Positions 19,491-32,500 of a stretch of DNA of 64,000 nucleotides are shown here, piece after piece. The stretch spans positions 210,913-274,912 of the forward strand of contig MU128939.1 of NCBI GenBank assembly GCA_014904985.1. Reading direction: 5' to 3'. Every line of letters begins with the position of its first letter. Positions within the stretch are counted from its first letter, which is position 1. The stretch is from Hydnum rufescens UP504. Taxonomy: Eukaryota > Basidiomycota > Agaricomycetes > Cantharellales > Hydnaceae. The notes below the pieces were generated by a model. It saw only the letters and a program-made list of their open reading frames with translations. It searched no databases and was not told the origin of the DNA. The position numbers were made by a program, and so were the translations under genes.

Positions 19491-20474
19491 GGGCAAAGCA
19501 TGGCCCTCTGCAGACCCACAATTGCTCTGCTGGTTTCATCCATGTACTCTCCTTCCAAGTTCACCAGCAGAACATTGTATTTTCATGTCCCCTCAGCCAA
19601 GATCCCACAAGATCCCTCAGTCTAGTAGTCACCCCAGATTAGTAATGAGTAATGACGAGGGGAAAGCTAGGTGATCTTGAGGGTCTTCTGTGTGCATCGA
19701 CATATACATAGAGGTCGGGAAAAGCATCCTCCCCACAAGGCTGGATTAGGGATCCAAAAATCCCGCAGTCGTCCACTTTACTATGCTTTTGGTGACTTCC
19801 TGTGGCCGCACGAGGCCACAAGCCGCCGCATTGGAATAACACGGACCGTAGAATGTGCTTCAAGTCTTGCAATGGTTCGCCCTTCCACCAGCTCGAGTTC
19901 CAAGCCTTTTGTCTCTACCGCCATCGAACATGAAGTCTCACAATTTCCTATACTATTGATTTACGCTGAACAGCCACAATGGATCGGAGGGAGTGGTCGA
20001 AGGATGAAAGGTGAGAACAACAGGAAGTGTCCAAATCAAGAGCAAGTCCGGATAGATAATTCGTTGCAAAAGAAGGACGAGGAAAAGGAGTGAAAGGGAA
20101 GTGCATACAACACATTTACCTTAGAGCAGTAACATTGTCCATACCAAAGATTGCAATTGGTGGTAGAGGAAATGAGCGCAGTCCAAGAAAAGATAGTGGA
20201 AAAATTGCAAAAAAGATGGTAATACTGTGTCCATTTATATAGAGTCCTCTGCAATTCCTTCGATATCATCAATCGAGCAGTTTTATCGCACGGCGGCGCT
20301 CGATTGCATTGTTGAGGCCTCTGAGCACATGGGCAGTAAGATCAGCTGCTGTGCTTCGTCGCTTCCTTCCTGGAGCAGTCGTATTCACGGTATCCCCAGC
20401 CGGAATATTAGAAGCGTCGCAAAGCTATAGTGTCCCCGGAGATCAACACAACTGGGCACAAAGGTCACAAGGCG

Positions 20475-22967
20475 TCAACTCACAGCGGTGGCGGCCGCAG
20501 GAACACTCAGGTCCTGGATTGCGGCAGGTTGAACAACGATAACCGCCATTTTCCCCACCCCCAAGTGCCAGCCGATATGGCAGTGCAAAGGCCACACTCC
20601 TGGGTTGTCTGTGATAATGCGAATGATGGCGTACGAGCTCCGTGAGATGACCAGCTGATAGAGACCGAATCCAGGTCAGGTGAACCATTCCGCGAGAGTG
20701 GAAAATTACTTACCGTATCGCGACGGAGGGGATTGGTAGTATTGAACGAACTGGTGTTCAGAGCAGCATACTCTGTCGCTGTCAAGAGACCGGAGCCCCG
20801 GGAAACGAGGTAAAACGAGTTGCCGTGCAAATGGTACGGATGATCGATACCGGTATCGTAGTTATTCACGATGATGTCTGCGGCTCCACTGCTAGAAAAA
20901 ACAGCGTGGGTAATGATGGAGGAGTTGAGGGATCCTCCATTCTTCAAAGTGAAAAGCATCGGTTGGTAGATATACTGAGAAGTAGGGATGTCAGGGATCG
21001 TGGAGCCCTGTAGTTGAAGGAATACTTACGTTGGTCCAGGCCACGGAGTTCCAAAAGAAGTGCGCAATAGATTCTAGCGCCGAGTTCGTAATGTAGCCAA
21101 AGACGGAAGTCTAGGGTGCACATAGGGATAAGATGAAATTCGTGACAAATTGCAGAGAACCCCTCACCATGACAGTGCTAGCAACGACTGTAGTGGGGGG
21201 GTTGCTAGCGATAAGGGGGGTCATGCTCACTCCAGTGGTATCGAGATCATAGCAGGTGGTGTCATTATTGGTTGAATCGCTCCAGTCCGTAGAAGATGGC
21301 AAAGTAGTAGTAGCCTCGCTTCCTGTAGCGACGTATCGGAGCACAGCCAGCGCAGTGATGTCGTAGGTCGATGGAACATTTGCAATCGATGCCGCGCACA
21401 TGGCTGCTCGGACGTAGTAAGCGGAGCCGTCGGTGCCCACGGTGGTCTTGATAATAGCATCGTACTACAGAAAAGTCCCGGTTAGAGGTCGTGTTGCTAT
21501 CCACGAGCGAGGGTCGACATACTCGTTGACCAATGCCAATAGGGAGCTGATGCAAGGCCTTGGGACCAGAAATAGCAGTGTCATCTGCGGCAGTAATGTT
21601 CAGCGGATGAGAGTCGATAGAGAACTTGTAATGCACTGTTGAATAAACGTCAGCACTTGTCGATAATTATGAAATGTAACAGCTTGCCATGAGAACTGGT
21701 GTTGATGATGCGGATACGGTACGAGGAGTTGGGGACGACATCAATTTCGGGCAAGGACTGGGTAGTGCAGCTGGTATTAGTGACCGAGGAGCAGTTGTAT
21801 ACGCCCTATCATCAATGAATTGTGGAGTTCATGTTGTGAAACCATAAACATAGGGGGACTCACAACGCCGTTGATAAGGAGAGCATCAGGGACCGGGGCA
21901 CTAGTAGAATTGTGATACCCGTAGACAGTCAATAGATCCGAGATGACGGTGTCGGACATATCGTGCCTAGCGGGGAAGAAAATGATCACCTCTCTATGCT
22001 TGCCAATTTGTCCACTTTTCACTCACATCCAGTCACCGAGAATCATGATCCTCTCAGACTCATAGTCTCTTCCACGGACGTTAGGATCGTTCGGGCTGTG
22101 GATGATCAGGGGTCCCTATGTATTCATATCCCAAGTCTGTCAGCACAGAGAAATCCTAAAATGTGCGCCCACATACGAGGAGACCGTCAGCCATTGTATT
22201 CCCCATATGAGAGTGCCACCAGAATGTTCCGAATTGGTCAGTGACAGTGAACTTATAGGTGAAGGTCGAACCAGCAGGGATGGGGCACTGGCTAACACCA
22301 GGGACGCTGAAGGGAAAGATAATGGGTTAATCCCAGGGATACCAAGGATAGAAATAAAACAATTTCGATACCCATCAGCCCAATCAGTCCCCTTCTGGGA
22401 AATTCCGTGCCAGTCTACAATGCGCATTCGTTAGCCGTCCTCCTTGAAGATGTTCAACGTCGTATCGGATGACGTACGAATTCCAGCACCAGTAGTCATA
22501 CCATTCTGAACATTGACAATGATCGTGTCGCCCTGATTGGCTTCAATGAGAGGTCCAGGGAATTGGCCATTAACAACCATCATTTCGCGTTCAACGCCGT
22601 CGGGAGCTGATTGGGCGCTAGTTGTCAGAATGAAAAGTCCATCTCTCAGTGCGGTTCTCTACTGTGCATACCTCCAGTAGCGAGGCTCAATGTCCAGTCG
22701 AATGTGCGCGTGACAGGAACATCGGTGATAACGAAGGTGGGAGACAATGTGTAGATGGCTGTACAAATGGCAAGTATTCAACGGGAGTCATGAATCGGAG
22801 AATAATTGGAACGAACCCTGATTATTGGTCACTTGAGTGGCAGGTGCACTCCGAGACGGGGTGCCACGGCAGCTGGGAACGGCGGCATGTATGCTGGTGG
22901 GGAAATTAAAGGCGCAAAGGCTAGCGAAAGCTAATGCAGTATTCAGATGGGATCTTCTAAGAAGCAT
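20475..22967 (-). CDS. Laccase-type multicopper oxidase, copy 2
   Basis: Paralogue of the gene at 15,290-17,783 with the same exon layout and splice sites. The ATG at 22967 opens a signal peptide ([20 protein letters not shown]). All four copper motifs are kept: [45 protein letters not shown] and [19 protein letters not shown], where the paralogue has KLAA and I read Lys again at the axial position. Differences from copy 1 are scattered, e.g. Asn-Ser for Asn-Ala after HLHG and Val for Thr just after the last intron. I see no stop or frameshift. Both copies probably yield secreted enzymes. Retention of intact frames despite diverged introns suggests both are under selection. Confidence 0.9.
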
Positions 22968-23095
22968 AGGGAGAGAAGTGCGCTGTGCAGTGTCGAAAGA
23001 AAAGAGCAAGGCGAGTAAGCCAAAAGAAATGAGAGTGAAGGGTAAAAAGAGGGGGGAGGAGAATGAGAATGAGAATGAGAATAGGCGAATGGTCG

Positions 23096-23107
23096 GTCTT
23101 TATCTGC
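23096..23107 (-). promoter_or_regulatory. TATA-like box of laccase copy 2
   Basis: GCAGATAAAGAC on the minus strand lies about 130-140 bases before the ATG. It is preserved from copy 1 apart from one base. Confidence 0.4.
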
Positions 23108-24570
23108 CTCGCGCCATATGCATTTGGGTGAACGACAAGAAGAGCGTGACTACTTCCAGGGAAAACAACTGCGGACAGGAATGTCCTGCTACGGATCCTG
23201 AAACATAGTTACTCGAGACTACGATGGGGACTTGGCAGGGAAGGCACCATTCCAATACCCATGGAGGCCATCCAAACACTGGATAGCCTTGTAGAGACAG
23301 AACTAGGACCAGGGCGAGGATAAGGGTGAGGGAAAGAGCTTGTAAAAGTGAGAACGAGGACGAGGAATTGTTTGGTGCGCTCTCTACCAGCCGAATGACC
23401 TCAATTTCGTAAAAAATATTAATGATTCACAACGTGGGCTGTACTGTTCCAATTTTGGCCGTAGGGTCGATTAGGATTGAAACTGAAGTACTGCCAGTGT
23501 GGGGTCTCCAAATGCTTACCTAAGCATTTGGCGAGCTTGCCTGGAATGGCTTGTGTGACATAGTTCTAGGGGCCACGGAAATGGCACTAGGGGGTGGCTT
23601 TGGCCTCTGTCTTGATGGAAACAGTACCGAGTAGCCATTCTCTGGGATTGGGAGAAAATGCGGTTTGCGCGGCAGAACCATCACGCAGGTATCAACGAGG
23701 GAAGAAAATAACTCAAGACTGCGCTGCGTGATTCAACCCCGCCACTAGGGTCGGTGCTGGGATCAGATCCCCGTTCGCGATGGCAGAAACAATACAGTAT
23801 GATATTCCCACAGGAAGGCAGCCACCGCTCGCGAGTGTCCGCCCCTGTCAGCATTCGAGCATTCGTATGTGCGAACAACCTGGCATCCCACCAGGCGCGG
23901 TGTTTTACTTCGATTAAATATCTATATGCCCATTCCTTTCAATATGTACCCATGGCTCCGTCTCGCTGCCCCATCCATCCCAGACCACACCTGCACACTG
24001 TCGAATCTACAGCCCTCCGCTCACCCCCTTCACAATACCCCGTTCAAAACATTAGATTAACTTTCAAATACTGACTCGCCATGTATTTGGACCGCTCTTG
24101 GCCCCTCGGGAGCCTATTGCGGTATATAATATAAACTAGAATTCCTCCTCCTGTTTGAGGGAGAGTGGTCGCAGACGGTCCCTTTCCCTCAAACAGGAAA
24201 CAACCCCCTTCTCCTCTTCGCGCAGAACTACCACACCATTTCGTCCCGTCACTTTCCAAGCAGGAGGCTCTCCGACGTTTGCCTTGCATCGCGTTCATGG
24301 GCTTCGGCCCGCGGACTTTAGGTCTCGGACATGAGCTGAATATTTGTGTGGATCCTCTTTTCTCCGGAGGCACAGCCCTCCGAGCCCGAGGGAAGCCGCA
24401 GCATTCAGCGGGTTCCCCATCATCCTTCCGCCTACCTCTATCCAAGATATTTCCTTTCCTGCCATCCCTCGAGGAATTTATCGTTTCTCGATAGGATCTC
24501 ACACCAATGCTACTACCGCCACACTCAGAGTCCTAATATTTGACAGGGCGCTCTCCTCTATCTTCTTGCC

Positions 24571-26111
24571 ATGAACCATACCAACAATCCCGATGACTGG
24601 GATGCATCTCTTAAAAACAGCTTCGCGCTCCGTCCGGGAACCTTAGTATGTTGCATGCCACTCCCTTGCTCTCCTGTTGCATGCAACTTAATCAAGAATT
24701 GGTACACCAGTTGATCGCCGAAGTGGCAGCTGCGTTCTTCATCCTTCGTTGCAGTAACCGCACTTCTCCTGTTCACCCTAGTAGGTGTTTGCTCGTTGTG
24801 TGATTCACGGCCGTTAATCTTCTGCGATATCCACAGCGCCAGGCTGTTAGACATCGGCGATATCGTGGTTGGGGCCTAGAGGATTCTTCCCTCCAACCGG
24901 CCTCTGCCCTGTTTCTTCGCGCAATATTTATAGATTTGCGGGTGTAGCCTTGTTCAAACTCGGTGGAATAATTCTGACCTCATTTGAGCAGTATTCAGTC
25001 TGTGGCCGGTCTTTTCAACGCACGGTGGGCGTTCGATGGGGTAGCACTGAGGGACCTTATTGTACTGCCCAAGGTGCATTCGTACAGTATATGATAACAG
25101 GGGGGAACTAATGAATTTCTCTGTCCCAGCTGTGCTCAAGCAGGTTGGAGATGTAGGAGCTGGTGGACTTGGAATACGATTCATTCTCCTAGCGCATTTC
25201 TGATCAGTACTCTATCCTAGCCTGGTTCACGGTCGCGATCGCTATTCTGACCTTTTTGCAAACCATTTTCCCTGGTCTGCTTAATCCGTCGCAAGCGCGA
25301 CGGCTCGCGGGCACCATGATCATCTTTATTTCCCTCTTTCTGTTTCTTATGATCACTGTTTCCTCCACGACGATCCCGCTTTATTATGGAGACGCAGGGT
25401 GCGCACCCCTGCACTAGGTTTGCTATCGTACCGATGTTTTATCTCATTCTCGTTTCCCCACATTTTATGGTGTTGGATCACTGTCGACACCCAGGAATCA
25501 AGAAGACTAGAGATCGGTAGCGAATATGCCATTTATTGCTTTGGCGGCAATTACTTCCGCTCCGCTATATGGCATTATCGCAGTTAAATGGTACAGAGAA
25601 GCCTCTGCGGAACGCGATCGTGGTCTTGTTCGGGATGCAATATATATGGGGTGGTGAGTGGGTCAGAACACACGGCACTTTGATGGAATCTAGTAAGAGT
25701 ATTCGCTTCCGTCCGCCAAGTGTAGGAACCCAATAGGTACGATCATCTATTCTACACGCTCCAAGTACAACCATGGAATTATTTTTGATCCCACTGGATT
25801 TAGCCTACATTATCGAGGCAATCCCTCCAACCGTTACTCGATTTCTAAACCAGATCCCTGGAAAGAAGCCAGCGCACGGATGGTTGATCTTTACAGCCAT
25901 TCTCTTCCAACTTGGAGGACCACTCAATGTCTTTTTGTGGTTGGTCACGGGCCGGCGGTTCGGTTTCTCATCGCAGGCGCGTGACGACCCCGAAGACCGG
26001 GGGGCTCATTCTCGTCCAATGGGACCGTACTCTCGTGCCGTCGGGGACTTGAACTCCGCCCATCCAATTTTTCCAGATGGCACATCAGTCGCCCGTTCCG
26101 TGTCCTTATGA
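24571..26111 (+). CDS. Polytopic membrane protein, unrecognised family, possibly decayed
   Basis: ATGAACCATACC at 24,571 starts MNHTNNPDDWDASLKNSFAL with a donor after codon 25. Later pieces in several frames look like one protein with about seven membrane spans: VTALLLFTLVGVCSL (24,754 on), FKLGGIILTSFEQYSVC (24,950) and GSTEGPYCTAQGAFVQY (25,045). These are followed by ILAWFTVAIAILTFLQTIF then IIFISLFLFLMITVSSTTIP (25,208-25,410), APLYGIIAVKWYREA (25,567) and a C-terminal exon from 25,773 with AYIIEAIPPTVTRFL and FLWLVTGRRFGFSS, stop at 26,111. The layout resembles GPCR-like or RTA1-like seven-span proteins, but I cannot assign it. I could not join the exons near 24,700-24,900 without a stop, so it may be damaged. 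Confidence 0.5.
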
Positions 26112-28005
26112 ATGGGTGTCACTCCATGAGAGGAGGCGATGACCGTGGAATCTGATTTGGCTCGTCTAGATCTTTGCTTTGCTGGGTGTATGATAATGAG
26201 ATACCTGTATAATATTATTGTTATAGACTTTTGGCCTTGGTCAATTCCAGGTCAAATCAATGAAGTCTGAAGTCAAACCAATTGTCTAATGCCTCAGGTC
26301 ACCATGGACCATATGGGTCGAAATAAATTGCACTAGGAGATCGAGACCTGAGCTGATTCTAGGACTTCATATACTTATACTTGACCGAGTGCAAGTGTCA
26401 CATTCACATGCTGTTTTCTTCTCTGCGCTTGGATGGGGTTTCTCCAACAAGCTAGGATGTGATGCAGTGTCGTTACAAACAAATGCTTGAGCAAAGGTGA
26501 CTCGACTTTTCATTAAGTTAACCCCCCTCGCCCCCCCCAGAGGCGGCATATAGTATTTCGCTCAACTTGTCACATTGGAGAATGTATACGGACTCGACGC
26601 GAAGCAGCTGGATCCCAAGGAACAATGGGTTCCTCAGTATTATTTCAACTGTAAGGACATGAAGAGGGTAAATCTTGAAGAGTTATTCATGCAAATAGAA
26701 GCAGAGTATCCGTCGGACAATTATTAAAATCCGGAGGACCGCCCATGAGCGGTCCAGCCATCTTACTCTTCCCCTTCTCCGAGGATACAACGATTGTGAA
26801 GACAGGTACCATCTGTCCTTCTGGGCAGGTGATCCAAGCCACCTTGGAATAACATGGAGCGACTAATATCACCTGAGTGGGAACTGCTAGACTTCACGCA
26901 AAGAAGCCGAGTCCCGAACATCGGTGTCGTAGCTGCGCTGTGTCGACTATTGAGTAGGGGTTAACTCGTCGCTTGGCAGCTAATTCTGTGTTGTCTCAGC
27001 AACGTCGAATGCGGGTTGTTAAAGCAACAGTCATCCCACCCATTCCGAAGAGGACCAGACACCTCGTGGGGAGCATTAGGGACAGAGTTCCATCGGCGTT
27101 CAGCCCCATCCAGAAGGTGCCGCAATGGCATATAACTCAACGACAGAATAAAATCTGCCGTCGCACACGTCACATTCAGTGTTTCAGTATCATCCGAAAA
27201 TAAGAAGTGAACATACCGCATCGCTTGCCTAGACTGTATTCACCATGGCGCAATATAGTATGCCTATAAGTGATCCTCGAAGCATCCGACTGGCCACCAC
27301 AGCTTACTGCGCTAGGGGACAGTTATATTGTGAAATATCGAGGGCTAGTGAGATGTTCGGTGTACAAGTAGATCCAAGCAAGCATGTGTCCAAAATGCCA
27401 GGAATTTCGTACCTGGAAAGCAACCCCAAAGGCGGGCCGCATGTATGGGCGCGGCTCATGAGGCGAGGTTCGCGGATATTCGGTCCCCCCTCGCCCCCCT
27501 TCAAGCTTACGAGAGAGAAAGGTCATCATCGCCGCGCGGCCCATTCTTCACTTACATGCACAAGGTTCGGCTAATTCTTCCAGTGTAGCTAGGGTGAGAT
27601 TGGGAAGGATGTTAAGAATGTTAAGGCTGTGCGGTCCGGTCGTTGTGCGGAATATTGGGAGTACTCCCGATGAAATAGATTATGACCCTAACCTAGCATG
27701 GGAAGACCGAAGATGTCGAACATAGTACTGGGAAGCCTTGATACATGTCCCCCATCATCGGAGTCACGATCAAGCCACCAAGTATATATGATTCGACAGC
27801 TTGTGAAAAGAGCTGGCGATAGCCCTACAGGCCTGAAGATCACCACACGAAGGTCAGAACACCGGAAAGGCGGCATCGTGGCTTCTGGACGACGAATACG
27901 CCCCATTCGTGGGGAAAGATACCTGGAAGCGTTTCATCCTCAAATGTGGTGGGCCTTCCTCTGTGTCCGGCAACTCGCGTTTCCAATCCAAATGCTCAGG
28001 TCCAA
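26112..28005. other. Long stretch without a supported gene
   Basis: At 26,557-26,727 a plus-strand frame (LENVYGLDAKQLDPKEQW, then YYFNCKDMKRVNLEELFMQI) reads like a coding fragment and ends at a TAA, but I find no partner exons. Minus-strand frames at 26,687-26,872 and 26,961-27,221 are not convincing. The rest shows nothing. Confidence 0.3.
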
Positions 28006-29322
28006 ATGTCAGGTCTGAGCGAGAAAGCCAAGGGAAAACGACGCGCAACAGAACCAGATGGAGACGAGAGAGCGGCATCAGTCCCACAAGGACGACCATT
28101 AACAATCCGCTTCAGTGAGGGTATCCCGGATCTTCACCTCGTCGTCGGACCCAGCGACAACGTCCGCCAGATACAGCGTAAAGTTCGTCAATCGATATCC
28201 TTATTCTCCTGTTTACTCAAAGAGTGCCTCCAGATCAGAAATGAGCGACCCAGCCTCGCCCGTCGGCGTCTTCGCCTGATCCACTCTGGCCGGCTCCTCA
28301 CGAATGGGACACTTGTGCATGGCTGGCTCACTTCCCTCGAAGAGCGCCAGAATCGCGCTCTTGTACGCGGAATCCCTACAGCGCCTGATAATCCTGCTAC
28401 TAGTGCAGCTGCCAGCGGTGGCATATGGTTGCATTGTTCTGTAGGACCCGAGATGCCTGAGGGCGAGTTAGATGACGATAAAGTGCAGGTATGTATTTAA
28501 CCATCCTCAGCCAGTCGAGCCATTTACCATTTAAATCTACACCTTGGAATTACACCTCTGAATCTGCGCTCGGGTGGAATTAAGACCTCTCAGCTCACCC
28601 CCCTACGCGGCTTTGACCGACTCGCATCTGCAGGCTTCACAGCCGAAGATATTGCCGACGTCCGCCACCAATTCCACATTTCACGTGGCATCGGGGGCGA
28701 AGGTGACGCGCATCCCCCCGATGGTGCACTCCAGGAAAACCTTGATGATGAAGGTGCAAGGATTTTAATACTAATAACAATTCTTGTTTGATATATGGTG
28801 CTACCCAATCACCCGTGCCCAACAGATGAGCACGCACGTGCGCTGGAGGAACAGTGGATCGACGATATGGACGGGGCTGCGAGTCCCCCTGATACTGATT
28901 GTGCGTCATATCGCCTCATGCCCATTCCCACCAACGAGTAAATAACAAAGAATAACTCAATATTCACAGTATCTGGTGACGGGGCCCGATTTACAACACA
29001 CTCCTGCATGGCATCCTCCTTGGCTTCTTCTTCCCTCTCCTCCCCTTCTATTTCATGCGCCCCCCACGGCCTGCGGCCTTCTTCTCCGACGCCTACCAGG
29101 CCGTAGAGGGCCCCTCCAACGTCATTTTCTCGTGAGTGCCTCCTTACTTCATCATATTCTCGTTGCCTTTCTTTAGAGGCTTTGGTGATGCTGATCATAG
29201 TCAATGTGGTCGTTATGTGCGCTGCGGGTGCCATGCTTTATAGGAAACGGATGTTGATGGCTGTCTGCGTCGGCTTCATCTCCAATGTCGCATATGGTAC
29301 ATTGCGGACGTTCACTGTTTGA
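28006..29322 (+). CDS. Dsc3-like subunit of the Golgi DSC ubiquitin ligase, with apparent frameshift
   Basis: In fungi the membrane-bound DSC E3 complex cleaves or degrades Golgi and endosome proteins, including activation of the SREBP sterol regulator. Exon 1 (28,006-28,182) and exon 2 (28,234-28,488) give a basic leader and a ubiquitin-like fold ending with the family hallmark RRRLRLIHSGRLLTNGT. Exon 3 (28,585-28,753) has LTPLRGFDRLASAGFTAEDI, typical of the DUF2407 C-terminal part. Exon 4 (28,826-28,900) has EEQWIDDMDGA. Exon 5 carries a membrane segment (GILLGFFFPLLPFYFMR) but only in a frame one base away from exon 4. One extra G in the G-run at 28,981-28,984 would restore it. The last exon (29,244-29,322) reads KRMLMAVCVGFISNVAYG. 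Either an assembly error or a real break. Confidence 0.8.
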
Positions 29323-29594
29323 TATGTTGGAATTACTTGAGATGAGGTTCGGGTTGGTTTAACGGGAGAAGAATGGCTGTCCCCTTTTTATTTCGGTGTT
29401 ATGGGGTCCATCATCAGTGACAATTATGATTGCATGTAGATATAGCATTGCAAGCACGTTTTTTTCAGGTTCTGAACGGGATACACGTCGGTCCCTCCCA
29501 ATCGCACCTCTTCTCTACTCGAGGGTGATGAGTTTATCCACCCATCTAATAGTGCCAGCAATCCATTCCAAGCAACTAACATCCCGACCAAATC

Positions 29595-32500
29595 CTAAGA
29601 CTGATCAATGGTGGCACCGGCAGTTGCATTGGCTTCATTCAGTTGCGCGATCCGCATCACCTCCATTAGCACCGTCTGCTGTTCCACGCTCAGCGACGTC
29701 GTTGCGGCCTGATATCCTGGTGCATTGTTCATCTGGAACGCTGTCATCATCACAGAGCCCACCAAAATGAGTCAGTTACATCCCGCCATCTTGCCAGTCA
29801 CACGCACCTGTCAACGCAGCCTTAAACACGACATACGGATCCACCTTATCGAGCGCCGTCTCGACGTCCAGCTCTTCCTCGAGTTCACCTTCAGATGACG
29901 ACACGTCCGACTCTTCTTCTGGGTCAGCTCCCGTTCCGCCGGGGTTCGCAGCCGCAGCAGCGGTACGATTTGCACGCAGGCGGACTCCCTGTAAATAATG
30001 CATAGTGAAATGAGTCCTAGTCCATTCCATAGTAGTATTACTGCAGGGGGTGTCAAAGACGAAATACGCTACCTCTTCCGCCAGCATTTCGAGGTAATCG
30101 TCGTCCTCATCCCACACATCCTTGTCGTCTAGAGTGCCCAAAAAAACACGAGACATGAGAACAGGTGCGGAAGACAATGACCTGCACCCTGATAACACAC
30201 CGTCGTCACCGATATCACCGCTACCAGCGACGGCCTCCTCGAGGGCAAAGTCATCCTCATCGCCTTCTTCTATGACGGCATTGACCATAGCCTCCCGCCC
30301 TGAGCAGAAAAGAGAGAATGACCAATCATCCCATCAGTAAACAATACCCACACCTCTAACATGTCCATCCGGACATCAGGGAACTCGAAAAAGAAAATAC
30401 TCACTCTCAACGGCCCTCGACCACTCCCCAAACACATTCAAAGCCCCGCCCACAATAGCGGGCCACCCGCCACGCAGCTCCGCCGGCACACCCACCGGGT
30501 TCATCTCCAACAGCGCCGACAATGCCACGATGCTTAGCCGTTTATCGTGCACTCGTGGAAGCGCCTTCCCGCCCTCGCTCCCCAGTGCCACGAACCACGC
30601 GTCGAAGAATGCGCGCGCGAGGACACTGCTCCCGTTCCCGGCATTGCCACTGTCCACCATGATGTGGAGTGCCAGAGTGGGGTTGTACAGAACACAATTG
30701 ATGAGAAGGTTCAAGATCGCGATGCGCAAGGCCGCCGAACGCGATGGGGAGGTGAAAATACCTGCGGCTGCCGCTATAATGGAAGGCAACGCCTGTTCAC
30801 AAAACCCGAACGATAGGACATTAGTACGCTGGCACCGTAGCTTGGGGAGAGCAACGGCGAGTAAACGAGAGGTCAGGTCTACTCACATCATCGACATGGC
30901 CACGCAGGTTTAGCAAGATAGATTCACCGAGAGCGCAACCATTGACCCGGTCGGAATCCCCTAGGGCAGCATTTGTAAGTGCTGTTATGCAGATATCGAT
31001 CGCCATGCGGCGATATTCGGGGGACTGGGCAAATGTATCCTTGCCGAAGTCGATGAAATTATCCAATGAAGGGACCATCTCTAGCAATCCCCCCAACAGT
31101 GAGAAATCTGAACGACTTGAGAATCAAGGAACGCTTGCATACCATCAAGGTAATCGATTGCGACCGACTTGAACAACTTATACATCTGCTCGAAGACGTT
31201 CCACATGCTTGGCGAGATTTGCCGCAATGTGAATGTGAAGCTGTCGACGAGTGCGAACATAGAATCGAACAATTCTGGGCGGCGGAGATGTGAGATTCAC
31301 GGAAGCCACGAACGATAGGTGTACACATGCACGCTTACCAATGACTTGCCTCTCCATCGTTAATATTATGATGGGGATGACGAGTTCCTGGACATGAAAA
31401 ACGACCTCCTTTGGATTCTCCAACGTATCGATGGCATCGACGACCTACCCGCCTCATCATGAGAAATGCAATTCTCTTAAATGAAGCGTACAGTGCGTAC
31501 CGCTTCGATGGTCTTTGTAACACCCATCATAGCCATGGACTTGTCGTCATCAGGTGACATAATGAACGATGCATTGTCCGCAACATCATGTCCAGAATTT
31601 GCTTGTGCCGCAGAATATTCTCCTATGAGGCGAACGTAAGATTGGCACTGTTACCAGTAGCAAGCGGGATTGAGAACAAGGCCACCTAATCAAATAGATA
31701 TCGCATTGTACGTACCAGTCGCTCTACGATTTGGACCGAAGCAGGGACAAGCTCAGCTTGGAACGACTCGATGAATGTTTCCATGGCTTCGGACACGGCG
31801 TCCATGTCGGTTTCGTCGGCCAGAGAGAATAAGACTAATTCGGAATAAACTTAGTAAAAAAAGTATTGGTGAGAGGATTGGGACCCACTGTGCATAATTT
31901 TCTCGACACTTGGTACCAACGCCTTGCGGACTGGAATCCATTTTATGATCAGAAACACACTGGATGGGTGAAATATGTGCATGCGCACCGGAATCGTGAG
32001 GAATGAGATGTACTAGGGCCATCATGGCTGGTACACGGACGGGGAGCTCACGATCTTCGATACCATTTCCAACGGCATGATAAATGGCTTCCAGATTCTA
32101 TCCCACCAATTAGCAAAGGATCCAATGCAATGAATTGGAATGCTAACGGCTTGGTTGGACCATCCCATCCCAAATCGCTCAAGAGTCCCGATGACTTCGC
32201 ACGCCTCGGGGAGTCAACGCCAAGTAAGCTACCGCCGTCCCAAGAACCAATAAAGCGCACTCACTGCTTGCCGCATGAATCCAAGTTGGGAACTGAACTC
32301 GGGAAGGACGAACTTCATTACGAATTCTTCCATCTGCGGCTTAACAGTTTCGTTGCGCATGATGACACCACCGAGTGCCGATGTCATAGATAACGCCCCG
32401 AATTTTTCATTGGGGGTGGCAGAGCTGTTCAGAAATAAGTTAGTCCCCGCCTTGAGACCAGATAACAAAAGAAGGAAAACAACGCGCAGGCACAGAAGTA

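Larger units (their letters stand above)
13941..19500. repeat. Tandem duplication, copy 1 (laccase unit)
   Basis: Sequence starting CAGACCTACAATTGCTCTGC at 13,941 recurs as CAGACCCACAATTGCTCTGC at about 19,507. The two segments align through the laccase gene and upstream into the start of the membrane-protein gene. Copy 1 carries an extra LTR at 14,121-14,506. It lacks about 350 bases present in copy 2 (about 23,840-24,195). Confidence 0.85.
19507..24880. repeat. Tandem duplication, copy 2 (laccase unit)
   Basis: Direct repeat of 13,941-19,500 with many point differences concentrated in introns and flanks. The left end is at CAGACCCACAATTGC. The right part runs into the fuller membrane-protein gene at 24,571. 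Copy 2 holds about 350 bases (23,840-24,195) absent from copy 1, ending in a hairpin of CCTGTTTGAGGGA and its complement. Confidence 0.85.
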
